Shown in pieces: positions 46,976 to 58,831 of a DNA stretch of 64,000 bases; position 1 is the first letter of the stretch; each line of letters begins with the position of its first letter. The DNA is from Aeromonas caviae (GTDB lineage Bacteria; Pseudomonadota; Gammaproteobacteria; Enterobacterales; Aeromonadaceae): NCBI RefSeq assembly GCF_000819785.1, contig NZ_CDBK01000042.1, positions 59,235-123,234 of the forward strand, given 5' to 3'. A model generated the notes under the pieces. The model saw only the letters and a list, made by a program, of their open reading frames with translations, was not told the DNA's origin and did no database searches. A program made the translations under genes and the position numbers.

Positions 46976-47695
46976 ATGAGTCAGCAATACAAGGTCCTGG
47001 TGGTGGACGACGATCTGAAACTGCGTTCCTTGCTGGAGCGCTACCTCACCGAGCAGGGGTTTGTAGTGCGGGGTGTCGCCAACGGGGAGCAGGCCGATCG
47101 CCTGCTGACGCGTGAAAACTTCAGCCTGATGGTGCTTGATCTGATGCTGCCGGGGGAAGACGGCCTCTCCATCTGCCGCCGCCTGCGCGAGGCCGGCAAC
47201 CAGATTCCTGTCTTGATGCTCACCGCCAAGGGGGACGAAGTGGATCGCATCGTCGGTCTGGAGATGGGGGCCGACGATTATCTGCCCAAGCCGTTCAACC
47301 CCCGTGAGCTGCTGGCCCGGATCCGCGCCGTGCTGCGCCGCCATACCGTGGAGCTGCCCGGCGCCCCTTCCGCGGCGGAGAAGATGGTGAGTTTCGGGGC
47401 CTACCAGCTCAATCTGGCGACCCGTGAACTGAGCCGTGATGGCGAACCGGTTGCCCTGACCAGCGGGGAGTTCGCCGTGCTCAAGGTGCTGGTGAGTCAT
47501 CCTCGCGAACCGCTCTCCCGTGACAAGCTGATGAACCTGGCCCGTGGTCGCGAGTACACGGCCACCGAGCGCAGCATCGATGTGCAGGTCTCCCGCCTGC
47601 GCCGCCTGCTGGAACAGGACCCGGCCCAGCCCCGCTATCTGCAGACCGTCTGGGGTCTGGGGTATGTGTTCGTACCGGACGGTGAGAACGCATGA
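46976..47695 (+). CDS. ompR: Osmoregulation response regulator OmpR
   Basis: OmpR controls porins and other envelope genes in response to EnvZ. The 239-residue protein equals E. coli OmpR in length. It has a receiver domain (acidic D11-D12, phosphoacceptor D55 in [12 protein letters not shown] in [11 protein letters not shown]) and a winged-helix DNA-binding domain ([20 protein letters not shown], then [16 protein letters not shown]). ATG 46976 was chosen because AGAGAGG precedes it; GTG 46970 would add two residues. envZ overlaps its stop by four bases (ATGA). Confidence 0.97.
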   Translation: MSQQYKVLVVDDDLKLRSLLERYLTEQGFVVRGVANGEQADRLLTRENFSLMVLDLMLPGEDGLSICRRLREAGNQIPVLMLTAKGDEVDRIVGLEMGADDYLPKPFNPRELLARIRAVLRRHTVELPGAPSAAEKMVSFGAYQLNLATRELSRDGEPVALTSGEFAVLKVLVSHPREPLSRDKLMNLARGREYTATERSIDVQVSRLRRLLEQDPAQPRYLQTVWGLGYVFVPDGENA

Positions 47696-49002
47696 AGAAA
47701 GTGGGCAGCATGTTCTCCCGCATGCTCTGGTTTCTGGCTGCCGTGCTGGTGGTCTATCAAGTCGTCTCCTACGTTACCTTCTACAACTACCTGCTGGCGC
47801 CGACCGTCAAGCAGATCAGCCACCTGCTGGCAAACCAGGTCAAACTCATCTTCCCGGTGGACAACAACCAGCTGGCGCTCAGTGAAGATGCCGAGGCGCT
47901 GGTCTATGTGACCACTGGCAGCGACATCTATACCCAGAGCGAGGCGGAGCAGCACGGGCTGAATGATTCCAAGCCCTACCCCTATCTGGAGCAGAGCATC
48001 AGCCGCGAATTGAAAGGGGATACCAGGGTCAGGGTTGAAATCCAGGATCACTACATCATCTGGATCCAGCCTCCCCAAGCCAGCCAGATGTGGGTGCGCA
48101 TTCCCCTGACGGAAATTGAAGATGACGACATCGAACCGCTCATCCTCTATATGAGCGTCTTGCTGGTGGTGACCCTGTTTGCGGCCTGGCGTTTTGCCCG
48201 TCAGCTGGTGCGGCCGCTGGAGGATCTGGAAGCGGGGGCCGTGGCGGTGGCGCGCGGCAACTTTCCCGATGCCCTGGGGGAGCAGGGCTCGCGGGAGGTG
48301 CGCCGCCTGACCCGCACCTTCAACCACATGTCGAGCTCCATCAAGGGGCTGATCGAGGAGCGCAACCTGATGATGGCCGGGGTATCCCACGATTTGCGCA
48401 CCCCTCTTACCCGCATTCGTCTCGCGACCGAGATGATGTCCTCGGGGGATGAGTACCTCAAGGAGAGCATCAATGCGGACATCGATGAGTCGAACGGTAT
48501 CATCGATCAGTTCATCGACTACATTCGCCCGAACGAGGGGCTCGATGCCCGGCCCGTCGACCTGACCCAGCTCATTCACGATGCGTTGCTGATGCAGACC
48601 GATCAGGGACTGGAAGTGGAGCTGCTCCTGCCGGAGGAGGCGGTGCGTGTGGCCTGCCATCCCATCAGCATTCGCCGTATCCTCAACAATCTGTCGGGCA
48701 ACTCCCTGCGCTATGGTGCGACCCGGTTGCAGGCCGAGCTCAGGGATGATGGCCACTGGGTGCGGCTGCGACTCTCCGACAATGGCCCGGGGATCGCAGA
48801 AGAGGACTATTCGCGGTTGCTCAAGCCCTTCACCCAGGGCAATGTGGCGCGCACCGGTGGCGGCAGCGGGCTGGGGCTGGCCATCGTTGCCAAGATAGTC
48901 TCCCAGCATCACGGCACCATCAGGTTGGGGCGTTCCGAACTGGGGGGCTTGCAGGTGGAGATCCGGCTACCCAAGAACCAGCCGCTGGAGTGGATGGATT
49001 GA
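47692..49002 (+). CDS. envZ: Osmosensor histidine kinase EnvZ
   Basis: EnvZ phosphorylates and dephosphorylates OmpR. The 436-residue inner membrane protein has a first transmembrane helix (~12-30), a periplasmic domain (~31-148), a second helix (~149-167, [18 protein letters not shown]), a HAMP linker, phosphoacceptor H233 ([15 protein letters not shown]), the N-box [13 protein letters not shown], and G1/G2 boxes DNGPGIAEE and GSGLGLAIV. It is translationally coupled to ompR and ends at a strong terminator. Confidence 0.96.
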   Translation: MKKVGSMFSRMLWFLAAVLVVYQVVSYVTFYNYLLAPTVKQISHLLANQVKLIFPVDNNQLALSEDAEALVYVTTGSDIYTQSEAEQHGLNDSKPYPYLEQSISRELKGDTRVRVEIQDHYIIWIQPPQASQMWVRIPLTEIEDDDIEPLILYMSVLLVVTLFAAWRFARQLVRPLEDLEAGAVAVARGNFPDALGEQGSREVRRLTRTFNHMSSSIKGLIEERNLMMAGVSHDLRTPLTRIRLATEMMSSGDEYLKESINADIDESNGIIDQFIDYIRPNEGLDARPVDLTQLIHDALLMQTDQGLEVELLLPEEAVRVACHPISIRRILNNLSGNSLRYGATRLQAELRDDGHWVRLRLSDNGPGIAEEDYSRLLKPFTQGNVARTGGGSGLGLAIVAKIVSQHHGTIRLGRSELGGLQVEIRLPKNQPLEWMD

Positions 49003-49006
49003 AAGC

Positions 49007-49034
49007 AGGGCGTATCGAGGGATACGCCCTTTTG
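49007..49034 (+). terminator. Terminator after envZ
   Basis: AGGGCGTATC pairs with GATACGCCCT around GAGG, followed by TTTTG, starting 5 bp past the stop. Confidence 0.88.
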
Positions 49035-49038
49035 TCTG

Positions 49039-49953
49039 TCAGGGGTGGGGGTCGCTCACCTTGCGGTAGCGCTTGCCATATTTGAGTTGCTGGATAAGCA
49101 GGGCGGCGACGATGAGAGCCAACCCGATGGGGGTCGCCGGGTGAATGGTTTCGCCGATCAACAGGTTGAGCAGCACCAGAGAGGCAAACGGCGAGATGAA
49201 GATAAGGTTGCTGATGGGGGCCGTGTTGGTGGCGTGGCGCAGTGCCATCAGCCAGAGCACGAAACCGAAACCCATCTCGAACAGCCCCACATAGATGGCG
49301 CCAGCCCATCCCTGCCAGGCGGTCATGGCAAAGTCCGAGAGCAACCAGGTCGCCACGATGATGAAGGGCAGGCTGATGAGGAAGCCGAGCAGCAGGCTGA
49401 CGACGGGGTCCCCCTGATTGCGGGTGTTGAGGATCCAGTAACCGGCCCAGATCAGGGTCGACACCAGCGCCAGCGTGACGCCGAGGGGGCTGTCGAACTG
49501 CAGACCGAACACGTCCCCCCTGGTGGCGATCACCAGGGCGCCGAAATAGCCGAGCACGATGGCGACGCCATCGCGGCGGCGCAGCTTTTGACCGAGGAAG
49601 GGAACGGCCAGCAGGCTGAGGGTGATGGCCCAGGTGTAGTTGAGAGTCTGCGCCTGCTGGGCGGGCAGCAGATCATATGCCTTGAACAGCAGCAGGTAAT
49701 AGAGAAAGGGGTTCAGGACCCCGAGAGCGAGGTAGTAGAGGGGGCGACTCTTGATGTAGTCGAGCAGTAGCGGCAGTTTGCCCTGACAGGCCACGATGCA
49801 CCCCAGGGTCAGGGTCGAGGTGCAGGCCGCGACCAGCAGCAGCTGTACCGGTTCAAAGTAGGCGAGGGAGATCTTGAAGGCGCTGGCCACCGTGGACCAG
49901 AGGGCGACGGCACAGAGCCCGTACTGGTAGGCTTTCTTCTGATTCTTGAGCAT
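49039..49953 (-). CDS. DMT superfamily (EamA) transporter
   Basis: A 304-residue integral membrane protein with ten predicted helices arranged as two EamA repeats. The first includes AYQYGLCAVALWSTVASAFK and the second includes GVTLALVSTLIWAGYWILNT. The YTWAITLSLLAVPFLGQKL segment is typical of repeat one's end. Members export metabolites, amino acids or drugs; the substrate cannot be deduced. The start at 49953 was chosen because earlier in-frame codons encode a soluble, low-hydrophobicity extension (GGND, RLID, and so on) without family resemblance. Confidence 0.87.
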   Translation of the reverse strand: MLKNQKKAYQYGLCAVALWSTVASAFKISLAYFEPVQLLLVAACTSTLTLGCIVACQGKLPLLLDYIKSRPLYYLALGVLNPFLYYLLLFKAYDLLPAQQAQTLNYTWAITLSLLAVPFLGQKLRRRDGVAIVLGYFGALVIATRGDVFGLQFDSPLGVTLALVSTLIWAGYWILNTRNQGDPVVSLLLGFLISLPFIIVATWLLSDFAMTAWQGWAGAIYVGLFEMGFGFVLWLMALRHATNTAPISNLIFISPFASLVLLNLLIGETIHPATPIGLALIVAALLIQQLKYGKRYRKVSDPHP

Positions 49954-50098
49954 GGGATGGGTTCCGCAGACAGGGGCGAGGGCGCAGTCTATCAGCCTGT
50001 TTGCAACATTGTCGTTACCCCTGCCAGGCAAGGGCTTGCCCAGCCGTTGGCGAGATCCATCTGTCACATAAAATTGCGCACAATCTGTCCGCCTTCAC

Positions 50099-50620
<522 letters not shown>

Positions 50621-50642
50621 TTACGGAAAGAGGTTGATAACA

Positions 50643-51275
50643 ATGACAATCGGTCTTGTAGGTCGCAAAGTGGGTATGACTCGCATCTTCACTGAAGATG
50701 GCGTTTCTATCCCGGTGACTGTTATCGAAGTTGAAGCTAACCGTGTAACTCAGGTCAAATCTGTAGAAACCGACGGCTACAACGCTATTCAGGTTACCAC
50801 TGGCGCCAAGAAAGCCAGCCGCGTAACCAAGCCGGAAGCTGGCCACTTCGCCAAAGCTGGTGTAGAAGCCGGTCGCGGTCTGTGGGAATTCCGCCTGAAC
50901 AACGGTGAAACTTTCACTGTTGGTAGCGAGCTGAAAGTAGATCTTCTCGCTGACGTTAAGCTGGTAGACGTTACCGGCACATCCAAGGGTAAAGGTTTTG
51001 CCGGTACTGTTAAGCGCTGGAACTTCCGTACCCAGGATATGACCCACGGTAACTCCCTGTCCCACCGTGTACCTGGCTCCATCGGTCAAAACCAGACCCC
51101 GGGCCGTGTATTCAAGGGCAAGAAGATGGCTGGTCACATGGGTGCTGAGCGTGTAACGACTCAGAACCTGGAACTGGTTCGTGTTGACGCTGAACGCAAC
51201 CTGCTGCTCATCAAAGGCGCAGTACCGGGTGCAACCAACGGCAACGTGATCGTCAAACCTGCCGTCAAAGCGTAA
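50643..51275 (+). CDS. rplC: Ribosomal protein uL3
   Basis: 210 residues. Early-assembling 50S protein whose long loop reaches the peptidyl transferase centre; the loop is visible as [20 protein letters not shown], which contains the glutamine that PrmB methylates in E. coli. The start [13 protein letters not shown] was chosen over an upstream TTG because AAAGAGG lies at suitable spacing. Second gene of the S10 operon, 22 bp after rpsJ. Confidence 0.98.
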   Translation: MTIGLVGRKVGMTRIFTEDGVSIPVTVIEVEANRVTQVKSVETDGYNAIQVTTGAKKASRVTKPEAGHFAKAGVEAGRGLWEFRLNNGETFTVGSELKVDLLADVKLVDVTGTSKGKGFAGTVKRWNFRTQDMTHGNSLSHRVPGSIGQNQTPGRVFKGKKMAGHMGAERVTTQNLELVRVDAERNLLLIKGAVPGATNGNVIVKPAVKA

Positions 51276-51292
51276 CGTCTGAGGAGATAGTA

Positions 51293-51898
51293 ATGGAATT
51301 GGTAATGAAAGACGCCAAGAGCGCTCTTGAAGTTTCCGAGACTACCTTCGGGCGCGAATTCAACGAAGCTCTGGTTCACCAGGTTGTCGTTGCATATGCC
51401 GCTGGTGCCCGTCAGGGTACTCGTGCGCAGCTGACTCGCTCTGAAGTGTCTGGTGGCGGCAAAAAGCCGTGGCGTCAGAAGGGTACTGGTCGTGCCCGTG
51501 CTGGCTCCATCCGTTCGCCCATCTGGCGTTCCGGTGGTGTGACCTTTGCTGCTAAGCCGCAAGATCACAGCCAGAAAGTAAACAAGAAGATGTACCGCGG
51601 CGCTATCCGTAGCATCCTGTCCGAGCTGGTACGTCAAGAGCGCCTGATCGTTGTTGAGAAGTTCGGCATCGAAGCGCCGAAGACCAAAGAACTGATCGCC
51701 AAGCTGAAAGAAATGGAACTGACTGACGTTCTGATCGTGACTGCTGAAGTCGATGAGAACCTGTTCCTGGCTGCTCGTAACCTGTACAAAGTTGACGTGC
51801 GTGACGTTGCCGGTATCGACCCGGTCAGCCTGATCGCTTTCGACAAGGTTCTGATGACTGCTGACGCAGTTAAGCAAATCGAGGAGATGCTGGCATGA
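51293..51898 (+). CDS. rplD: Ribosomal protein uL4
   Basis: 201 residues, same length as E. coli L4. The extended tunnel loop [19 protein letters not shown] is intact. L4 is also the autogenous repressor of the S10 operon, acting on the leader (50133-50308). GAGGAG precedes the ATG. It overlaps rplW by four bases (ATGA). Confidence 0.98.
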   Translation: MELVMKDAKSALEVSETTFGREFNEALVHQVVVAYAAGARQGTRAQLTRSEVSGGGKKPWRQKGTGRARAGSIRSPIWRSGGVTFAAKPQDHSQKVNKKMYRGAIRSILSELVRQERLIVVEKFGIEAPKTKELIAKLKEMELTDVLIVTAEVDENLFLAARNLYKVDVRDVAGIDPVSLIAFDKVLMTADAVKQIEEMLA

Positions 51899-52197
51899 TC
51901 CGTGAAGAGCGTCTGCTGAAAGTTCTGAAGGCTCCGCACATCTCTGAAAAGAGCACCATGGTCGCAGAAAAGCAGAACACTATCGTGTTCAAAGTTGCTG
52001 TTGATGCCACCAAGGCGGAAGTCAAAGCTGCAGTTGCGAAACTGTTCGAGGTCGAAGTTGAGACCGTCCGTACCCTGAACATGAAGGGTAAGACCAAGCG
52101 CGCAGGTGCACGCGTAGGCCGTCGTTCCGATTGGAAAAAGGCTTATGTGACCCTGAAAGCTGGTCAGGACATCGACTTCATGGGCGCAGCCGAGTAA
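51895..52197 (+). CDS. rplW: Ribosomal protein uL23
   Basis: 100 residues. Located at the nascent-chain exit, it forms the docking site for trigger factor and signal recognition particle. The [19 protein letters not shown] segment is the conserved exit-site region. Starts inside the rplD stop (ATGATC) and is 15 bp upstream of rplB. Confidence 0.98.
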   Translation: MIREERLLKVLKAPHISEKSTMVAEKQNTIVFKVAVDATKAEVKAAVAKLFEVEVETVRTLNMKGKTKRAGARVGRRSDWKKAYVTLKAGQDIDFMGAAE

Positions 52198-52212
52198 GAG
52201 GAGTTCTGAAAA

Positions 52213-53034
52213 ATGGCAATCGTTAAGTGCAAGCCTACTTCTCCGGGCCGCCGCCACGTCGTCAAGATCGTCAACCAAGAGCTGTACAAGGGCAAGCCCT
52301 TCGCCGCTCTGCTGGACAGCAAAAGCAAGTCCGGTGGCCGTAACAACAACGGTCGTATCACCACTCGTCACATCGGTGGTGGTCACAAGCAACACTACCG
52401 TCTGATCGACTTCAAGCGCGACAAAGACGGCATTCCGGCCAAAGTTGAGCGTCTGGAATACGATCCCAACCGTACCGCAAACATCGCCCTGGTGCTGTAT
52501 GCAGACGGTGAGCGTCGTTACATCCTGGCTCCGAAAGGCCTGAAAGCTGGTGATGCAATCGCCTCTGGTGCTGATGCTGCCATCAAGGTAGGTAACACCC
52601 TGCCGATGCGCAACATCCCGGTCGGTTCTACCGTTCACGCCGTTGAGATGAAACCTGGTAAAGGTGCCCAGCTGGCTCGTTCCGCTGGTACTTTCATCCA
52701 GATCCTGGCTCGTGAAGGTAACTATGTAACTCTGCGTCTGCGTTCCGGCGAAGTACGTAAAGTTCTGGCCGAGTGCCGCGCTACCATCGGTGAAGTGGGT
52801 AACTCCGAGCACATGCTGCGTCAACTGGGTAAAGCCGGTGCTAACCGCTGGCGTGGTATTCGTCCGACCGTTCGCGGTATGGCGATGAACCCGGTTGATC
52901 ACCCGCACGGTGGTGGTGAGGGTCGTAACAAGGGCATGCAGCCTGTGTCCCCATGGGGCCAGAAGGCTAAGGGCTTCAAGACCCGTAAGAACAAGCGTAC
53001 CGACAAGTACATCGTACGTCGTCGTAACAAGTAA
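52213..53034 (+). CDS. rplB: Ribosomal protein uL2
   Basis: 273 residues as in E. coli. Core 50S protein needed for subunit association and peptidyl transfer. The conserved histidine region near the C-terminus is present ([20 protein letters not shown]), as is the RNA-binding segment [25 protein letters not shown] lies upstream of the ATG. Confidence 0.98.
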   Translation: MAIVKCKPTSPGRRHVVKIVNQELYKGKPFAALLDSKSKSGGRNNNGRITTRHIGGGHKQHYRLIDFKRDKDGIPAKVERLEYDPNRTANIALVLYADGERRYILAPKGLKAGDAIASGADAAIKVGNTLPMRNIPVGSTVHAVEMKPGKGAQLARSAGTFIQILAREGNYVTLRLRSGEVRKVLAECRATIGEVGNSEHMLRQLGKAGANRWRGIRPTVRGMAMNPVDHPHGGGEGRNKGMQPVSPWGQKAKGFKTRKNKRTDKYIVRRRNK

Positions 53035-53041
53035 TTGTTAA

Positions 53042-53335
<294 letters not shown>

Positions 53336-53345
53336 GGGATAAATG

Positions 53346-53690
53346 ATGGAAGCTATCGCTAAACACCGTTATGCCCGTACTTCTGCCCAGAAAGCTCGTC
53401 TGGTAGCCGATCAAGTACGTGGTCTGTCCGTAGACAAGGCTCTGAACATCCTGACCTTCAGCCCGAAAAAGGCTGCTGTTCTGGTGAAGAAAGTGCTGGA
53501 ATCTGCCATTGCCAACGCTGAGCACAACGAAGGTGCCGATATCGACACCCTGCGTGTTGCCACCATCATGGTAGACGAAGGTCCCTCCATGAAGCGCATC
53601 CGCCCGCGTGCCAAAGGTCGCGCGGATCGTATCCTCAAGCGTACCGCTCACATCACTGTAGTGGTATCCGACGCTAAGGCTGGGAGATAA
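53346..53690 (+). CDS. rplV: Ribosomal protein uL22
   Basis: 114 residues. A 50S protein lining the exit tunnel, where its beta-hairpin tip (about residues 82-98, [11 protein letters not shown] region) is the site of macrolide-resistance changes in other bacteria. Two ATGs occur in tandem (53343 and 53346). The second was chosen because AAGGGA is 7 bp away and E. coli begins METIAKHR. Confidence 0.96.
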   Translation: MEAIAKHRYARTSAQKARLVADQVRGLSVDKALNILTFSPKKAAVLVKKVLESAIANAEHNEGADIDTLRVATIMVDEGPSMKRIRPRAKGRADRILKRTAHITVVVSDAKAGR

Positions 53691-53693
53691 GCA

Positions 53694-54407
53694 ATGGGTC
53701 AGAAAGTACATCCTAATGGCATTCGCCTGGGTATTACCAAGCCTTGGAATTCTACCTGGTTCGCGAACACCAAAGACTTCGCTGACAACCTGTACAGCGA
53801 TTTCCAAGTACGCCAGTTCCTGACCAAGGAGCTGAAAAACGCTTCCTTGTCCAAGATCACTATCGAGCGTCCGGCCAAGAGCATCCGTGTGACCATTCAC
53901 ACCGCTCGTCCGGGTGTCGTGATCGGCAAGAAAGGCGAAGACGTTGAAAAACTGCGCAAAGCTGTAGCCGCAATCGCTGGCGTGCCTGCTCAGATCAACA
54001 TTTCCGAAGTCCGCAAGCCGGAGCTGGATGGCAAACTGGTTGCCGACAGCATCACTTCCCAGCTGGAGCGTCGCGTAATGTTCCGTCGTGCTATGAAGCG
54101 CGCCGTACAGAACGCCATGCGCCTGGGTGCCAAGGGCATCAAAGTGGAAGTTTCCGGTCGTCTGGGCGGCGCTGAAATCGCGCGTACCGAATGGTACCGT
54201 GAAGGTCGTGTGCCCCTGCACACCCTGCGCGCCGACATCGACTACGCAACTTCTGAAGCCCACACCACTTACGGTGTGATCGGCGTTAAAGTTTGGATCT
54301 TCAAGGGCGAAGTTCTGGGCGGTCTGGCTGCAGTCAATGCTGCCGCTGCTCAAGAGCAAGCTCCTGCGAAGCCCAAGCGTGACAACAAGCGCCGCGCTGC
54401 CAAGTAA
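53694..54407 (+). CDS. rpsC: Ribosomal protein uS3
   Basis: 237 residues (E. coli 233). 30S protein at the mRNA entry channel with an N-terminal KH domain ([17 protein letters not shown]) and a C-terminal domain with the helicase-associated basic residues ([20 protein letters not shown]). The tail is alanine- and lysine-rich. Starts 3 bp after rplV. Confidence 0.98.
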   Translation: MGQKVHPNGIRLGITKPWNSTWFANTKDFADNLYSDFQVRQFLTKELKNASLSKITIERPAKSIRVTIHTARPGVVIGKKGEDVEKLRKAVAAIAGVPAQINISEVRKPELDGKLVADSITSQLERRVMFRRAMKRAVQNAMRLGAKGIKVEVSGRLGGAEIARTEWYREGRVPLHTLRADIDYATSEAHTTYGVIGVKVWIFKGEVLGGLAAVNAAAAQEQAPAKPKRDNKRRAAK

Positions 54408-54420
54408 GGAGATTCGGTAA

Positions 54421-54834
54421 ATGTTGCAACCTAAGCGTACTAAATTCCGCAAGACCCACAAGGGTCGTAACCGCGGTCTGGCCAATGCCGGTAACGAAGT
54501 ATCCTTCGGTACCTTTGGCCTGAAGGCGACATCTCGTGGTCAACTGACTGCTCGTCAAATCGAAGCAGCCCGTCGTGCCATGACCCGTCACGTTAAGCGT
54601 CAAGGCAAGATCTGGATCCGTGTGTTCCCGGACAAGCCCATCACCGAAAAGCCCCTCGAAGTTCGTATGGGTAAAGGTAAGGGTAACGTGGAATACTGGG
54701 TTTGCCCGATCCAGCCTGGCAAGGTTCTGTACGAGATGGATGGTGTACCTGAGGCTCTGGCGCGTGAAGCGTTTGCCCTGGCCGCAGCTAAGCTGTCTGT
54801 TCAGACCACTTTCGTAATTAAGACGGTGATGTGA
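54421..54834 (+). CDS. rplP: Ribosomal protein uL16
   Basis: 137 residues. Late-assembling 50S protein beside the A-site tRNA elbow; the conserved [18 protein letters not shown] and [12 protein letters not shown] segments are intact. The arginine hydroxylated by YcfD/RoxA in E. coli would lie in the same region. Its stop overlaps the rpmC start by one base. Confidence 0.97.
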   Translation: MLQPKRTKFRKTHKGRNRGLANAGNEVSFGTFGLKATSRGQLTARQIEAARRAMTRHVKRQGKIWIRVFPDKPITEKPLEVRMGKGKGNVEYWVCPIQPGKVLYEMDGVPEALAREAFALAAAKLSVQTTFVIKTVM

Positions 54835-55025
54835 TGAAAGCCCAAGATCTGCGTCAAAAGAGCGTCGAAGAACTGAACCAGGAGCTGCTGGGTCTGCTGC
54901 GTGAGCAATTCAACATGCGCATGCAAGCTTCCACCGGCCAGCTGGCTCAGACTCACACTCTGAAACAAGTGCGTCGTGACGTCGCACGTATCAAGACTGT
55001 ACTGACTGAGAAGGCAGGTGCGTAA
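54834..55025 (+). CDS. rpmC: Ribosomal protein uL29
   Basis: 63 residues, a two-helix protein next to L23 at the exit port. The start shares one base with the rplP stop (TGATG), and the gene overlaps rpsQ by one base, so translation of the three genes is probably coupled. Confidence 0.97.
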   Translation: MKAQDLRQKSVEELNQELLGLLREQFNMRMQASTGQLAQTHTLKQVRRDVARIKTVLTEKAGA

Positions 55026-55273
55026 TGACTGACAAGATCCGTACTCTGCAAGGTCGTGTAATCAGCGACAAGATGGACAAGTCCATCACCGTCGCTATCG
55101 AGCGCAAGGTAAAGCACCCGATCTACGGTAAGATCATCAAGCGCACTACCAAGCTGCACGTGCATGACGAGAACAACGAGTGCAAGGCTGGCGATCTCGT
55201 GGAAATCCGCGAGTGCCGCCCGCTGTCCAAGACCAAGTCCTGGACCCTGGTTGCTGTCGTAGAAAAGGCCTAA
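55025..55273 (+). CDS. rpsQ: Ribosomal protein uS17
   Basis: 82 residues, an OB-fold 30S primary binding protein. Conserved segments are [20 protein letters not shown] and the C-terminal [15 protein letters not shown]. Last gene of the S10 operon; a strong terminator follows 17 bp later. Confidence 0.98.
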   Translation: MTDKIRTLQGRVISDKMDKSITVAIERKVKHPIYGKIIKRTTKLHVHDENNECKAGDLVEIRECRPLSKTKSWTLVAVVEKA

Positions 55274-55290
55274 TTCGGTACTTTTTAGCC

Positions 55291-55323
55291 CAAACGGCCC
55301 CCCATCGGGGCCGTTTGTTTTTT
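55291..55323 (+). terminator. S10 operon terminator
   Basis: CAAACGGCCCC pairs with GGGGCCGTTTG around a short loop, followed by TTTTTT. It separates the S10 and spc operons. Confidence 0.92.
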
Positions 55324-55331
55324 AGGCTACC

Positions 55332-55356
55332 TTTTCAAAAATAGCTGTGTTATAGT
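55332..55356 (+). promoter_or_regulatory. Probable spc operon promoter
   Basis: A -10 TATAGT (55351-55356) lies between the S10 terminator and rplN, with TTTTCA upstream at short spacing (13 bp). The -10 is convincing, the -35 is not. Confidence 0.5.
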
Positions 55357-55421
55357 TTCGCGCCTTTTGAAGGCAGCCAGATCCCATCAGGGATAAGAAG
55401 TAAACAAAGCGGAGCACTAAG

Positions 55422-55790
55422 ATGATCCAGATGCAAAGTATGCTGGGTGTTGCCGACAACTCCGGCGCTCGCAGTGTAATGTGTATTAAGGTTCTGGGTG
55501 GTTCGCACCGCCGTTATGCCGGCATCGGCGACATCATCAAGGTTTCCATCAAGGAAGCCATTCCTCGCGGTAAAGTGAAGAAAGGTGATGTGTATAACGC
55601 GGTGGTCGTACGCACCCGTAAAGGCGTTCGTCGTCCGGACGGCTCTGTCATCCGTTTCGACAACAATGCGGCTGTGTTGCTTAACAACAACCAACAGCCA
55701 ATCGGTACTCGTATTTTTGGCCCGGTGACCCGTGAACTCCGTAACGAGAAGTTCATGAAGATTGTGTCCCTGGCACCCGAAGTACTGTAA
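55422..55790 (+). CDS. rplN: Ribosomal protein uL14
   Basis: 122 residues. 50S protein at the subunit interface, where it forms bridge B8 and is the docking site for the silencing factor RsfS. Conserved [20 protein letters not shown] start and [13 protein letters not shown] near the end. First gene of the spc operon, with an AGCGGAG ribosome site. Confidence 0.98.
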
Positions 55791-55801
55791 GGAGTCGAAC
55801 G

Positions 55802-56119
55802 ATGGCAGCTAAAATCCGTCGCGAAGACGAAGTAATTGTTCTTACCGGCAAAGACAAGGGCAAGCGTGGCAAAGTCACTCAAGTCCTGATTGCAAAAGGT
55901 AAGGTAATCGTGGAAGGCATCAACCAGGTGAAGAAACACCAAAAGCCGGTACCCGCACTGGGTCAGGCTGGCGGCATCGTCACCAAAGAAGCCCCCATCG
56001 ATGTATCTAACGTCGCGCTGTTCAACTCTGCCACTGGCAAGGCTGACCGCGTTGGTTTCCGGATTGAAGACGGCAAGAAAGTCCGTTTCTTCAAATCCAC
56101 CGGCGAACTTGTGAAGTAA
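55802..56119 (+). CDS. rplX: Ribosomal protein uL24
   Basis: 105 residues. Early 50S assembly initiator with a KOW motif ([20 protein letters not shown]). Starts 11 bp after rplN with AAGGAG upstream. The rplX-rplE junction is where E. coli S8 represses the distal spc genes; whether the hairpin is conserved was not tested. Confidence 0.98.
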
Positions 56120-56132
56120 TTGGAGTTTAACG

Positions 56133-56672
56133 ATGGCGAAACTGCATGATTACTACAAATCCGATGTAGTAAATGAACTGTCCAAGCAGTTCGGTTACAA
56201 GACTATCATGCAAGTCCCTCGGATCGAGAAAATCACCCTGAACATGGGTGTTGGTGAAGCGATCTCTGACAAGAAGTTGCTGGAAAATGCTGCTGCCGAT
56301 ATGGCTGCCATTTCCGGTCAGAAGCCGCTGATCACCAAAGCACGCAAATCTGTTGCGGGCTTCAAGATTCGTGAAGGCTACCCGATAGGTTGTAAAGTAA
56401 CCCTGCGTGGCGAGCGTATGTGGGAGTTCCTGGAACGGCTGATTTGCATCTCCGTACCGCGTATCCGTGACTTCCGTGGTCTGAACGCCAAGGCGTTCGA
56501 TGGCCGTGGTAACTACTCCATGGGCGTGCGTGAGCAAATCATCTTCCCGGAAATCGACTATGACAAGGTCGATCGCGTCCGTGGTCTGGATATCACCATC
56601 ACCACTTCCGCGAATACCGACGAAGAAGGCCGTGCTCTGCTGGCTGCCTTTAACTTCCCATTCCGCAAGTAA
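56133..56672 (+). CDS. rplE: Ribosomal protein uL5
   Basis: 179 residues as in E. coli. 50S central protuberance protein that binds 5S rRNA and contacts P-site tRNA. Conserved [37 protein letters not shown] and GMDITITT-like [15 protein letters not shown] segments. TTGGAG lies upstream of the ATG. Confidence 0.98.
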
Positions 56673-56682
56673 GGTTAGGGTT

Positions 56683-56988
56683 ATGGCTAAAACATCCATG
56701 AAAGCACGTGAAGCAAAGCGTGCGAAGCTGGCAGCCAAGTTCGCGACCAAGCGTACCGAGCTGAAAGCTATCATCGTTGATATGAACGCTTCTGAAGAAG
56801 CGCGTTGGGATGCTGTCTTGCAACTGCAACAGCTGCCCCGTGATTCCAGTCCGTCCCGCCAGCGTAACCGTTGCAACATCACTGGTCGTCCGCACGGTTT
56901 CCTGCGGAAGTTTGGCCTCTCTCGCATCAAGGTGCGTGAGCATGCCATGAAGGGCGAAATTCCGGGCCTCAAAAAGGCCTCTTGGTAA
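56683..56988 (+). CDS. rpsN: Ribosomal protein uS14, zinc-independent form
   Basis: 101 residues, the long form typical of gammaproteobacteria. It lacks the CXXC-X12-CXXC zinc motif of short S14: only one cysteine, in [20 protein letters not shown], is present. 30S head protein. ATG 56683 lies 10 bp past rplE. Confidence 0.97.
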   Translation: MAKTSMKAREAKRAKLAAKFATKRTELKAIIVDMNASEEARWDAVLQLQQLPRDSSPSRQRNRCNITGRPHGFLRKFGLSRIKVREHAMKGEIPGLKKASW

Positions 56989-57007
56989 GAATCTCGGGAG
57001 TTAGACT

Positions 57008-57400
57008 ATGAGCATGCAAGATCCGATCGCGGATATGCTGACCCGCATCCGTAACGGTCAGGCGGCGAGCAAAGTTGCGGTTTCCATGCCTTCTTCCAAG
57101 CTGAAAGTGGCTATCGCCAAAGTGCTGAAAGAAGAAGGTTACATCGCTGGCTACAACGTAGCTGGTGACGTGAAACCGGAACTGGAAATCGAACTGAAGT
57201 ATTTCCAGGGCAAGCCGGTTGTAGAACTGATCCAACGCGTGAGCCGTCCCGGCCTGCGTATTTACAAGCGCACTACTGATCTGCCGAAAGTCATGGGCGG
57301 TCTCGGTGTTGCTATCGTGTCCACGTCTAAAGGTGTGATGACCGACCGTGCTGCCCGCAAGGCAAGCATGGGTGGTGAGATCATCTGCTACGTCGCTTAA
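57008..57400 (+). CDS. rpsH: Ribosomal protein uS8
   Basis: 130 residues. 30S primary binder of 16S helix 21 and, in E. coli, the autogenous repressor of the spc operon. The C-terminal [20 protein letters not shown] motif is the RNA-binding element. Confidence 0.98.
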   Translation: MSMQDPIADMLTRIRNGQAASKVAVSMPSSKLKVAIAKVLKEEGYIAGYNVAGDVKPELEIELKYFQGKPVVELIQRVSRPGLRIYKRTTDLPKVMGGLGVAIVSTSKGVMTDRAARKASMGGEIICYVA

Positions 57401-57413
57401 TAGGAGGTCGGAA

Positions 57414-57947
57414 ATGTCTCGCGTTGCTAAGGCACCCGTCACTATTCCTGCTGGCGTAGAGGTGACTCTGAACGGCCAAGAACTGTCCATCAAAGGTGGC
57501 AAGGGTTCTCTGGTTCGTTCCATCCACGCCGGTGTAGAAGTGACCAAAGAAGACAATGTACTGAAGTTCGCCCCGCGCGACGGCATCGCTGGTGCTGACG
57601 CTCAGGCCGGTACTGCACGTGCATTGGTCAACAACATGGTAGTCGGTGTTACCCAAGGCTTCGAGCGCAAGCTGCAGCTGGTTGGTGTAGGTTACAAAGC
57701 CTCCATCAAGGGCAATGCTGTTGCGCTGGCACTGGGCTTCTCTCACCCGGTAGAGCATGCGCTGCCGGCTGGTGTCACCGCTGAATGTCCGTCCGCCACC
57801 GAGATCGTTCTGCGTGGTGTGGACAAGCAGCTGGTTGGCCAAGTCGCCGCCGATATCCGTGCTTACCGCGCTCCGGAGCCCTACAAGGGCAAGGGTGTAC
57901 GCTATGCCAACGAGCAAGTGCGTACTAAAGAAGCTAAGAAGAAGTAA
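57414..57947 (+). CDS. rplF: Ribosomal protein uL6
   Basis: 177 residues. 50S protein near the sarcin-ricin loop, built from two similar domains. The family C-terminal signature [20 protein letters not shown] is present. ATG 57414 follows TAGGAGGT at good spacing; the upstream in-frame ATG lies inside rpsH and was rejected. Confidence 0.97.
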   Translation: MSRVAKAPVTIPAGVEVTLNGQELSIKGGKGSLVRSIHAGVEVTKEDNVLKFAPRDGIAGADAQAGTARALVNNMVVGVTQGFERKLQLVGVGYKASIKGNAVALALGFSHPVEHALPAGVTAECPSATEIVLRGVDKQLVGQVAADIRAYRAPEPYKGKGVRYANEQVRTKEAKKK

Positions 57948-57956
57948 GGTAACACT

Positions 57957-58310
57957 ATGGACAAGAAAGCAGCTCGTCTCCGTCGTGCTACTCGTGCTCG
58001 GAAAAAGATGCAGGAACTGGGAGCTACCCGTCTGGTTGTTCACCGTACCCCGCGTCATATCTATGCGCAGGTTATTGCAGCCAACGGTTCCGAAGTTCTG
58101 GCCTCTGCTTCCACAGTAGAGAAAGCCATCAGTGAAGCTCTGAAATACACCGGTAACGCAGATGCTGCTACCGCTGTAGGTAAGGCTATCGCTGAGCGTG
58201 CTATTGCCAAAGGCGTTCAGAACGTATCTTTCGATCGTTCCGGTTTCAAGTATCACGGTCGTGTAGCCGCTCTGGCTGCCGCTGCTCGTGACGCTGGTCT
58301 TCAGTTCTAA
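57957..58310 (+). CDS. rplR: Ribosomal protein uL18
   Basis: 117 residues. Binds 5S rRNA with L5 and L25 in the central protuberance. Basic N-terminus ([20 protein letters not shown]) and the conserved [21 protein letters not shown]-terminus. Confidence 0.98.
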   Translation: MDKKAARLRRATRARKKMQELGATRLVVHRTPRHIYAQVIAANGSEVLASASTVEKAISEALKYTGNADAATAVGKAIAERAIAKGVQNVSFDRSGFKYHGRVAALAAAARDAGLQF

Positions 58311-58324
58311 GCTAGGAGTCGAAG

Positions 58325-58825
58325 ATGGCTAAAGTCGAATCTCAAGCCGGCGAACTGCAAGAAAAGCTCATTGCAGTAAACCGTGTTTCGAAAACTGTTA
58401 AAGGTGGTCGTATCATGTCCTTCACCGCGTTGACCGTGGTGGGTGATGGTAACGGCCGTGTAGGTTACGGTTACGGTAAGGCCCGTGAAGTTCCGGCCGC
58501 CATTCAAAAGGCGATGGAACAGGCTAAGCGTAACCTGAACAAGGTTGAGCTGAACAACGGCACCCTGCACCACCCGGTGCGTGGCGTTCACTCTGGTTCC
58601 ACCGTGTTCATGAAGCCGGCCTCCCAAGGTACTGGTATCATTGCAGGCGGCGCCATGCGTGCCGTACTGGAAGTTGCTGGTATCCACAACGTGCTGGCCA
58701 AGACCTACGGTTCCACCAACCCAATCAACGTTGTTCGCGCAACTGTCGACGCTCTGGTTCACGGTCAATCACCGGAACAGATCGCGGCCAAGCGTGGTCT
58801 GCGCGTTGAAGAAATTCTGGGGTAA
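58325..58825 (+). CDS. rpsE: Ribosomal protein uS5
   Basis: 166 residues. 30S protein at the mRNA entry, important for decoding accuracy. Conserved [39 protein letters not shown] and [24 protein letters not shown] segments. TAGGAG lies before the ATG. Confidence 0.98.
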   Translation: MAKVESQAGELQEKLIAVNRVSKTVKGGRIMSFTALTVVGDGNGRVGYGYGKAREVPAAIQKAMEQAKRNLNKVELNNGTLHHPVRGVHSGSTVFMKPASQGTGIIAGGAMRAVLEVAGIHNVLAKTYGSTNPINVVRATVDALVHGQSPEQIAAKRGLRVEEILG

Positions 58826-58831
58826 TGCGAC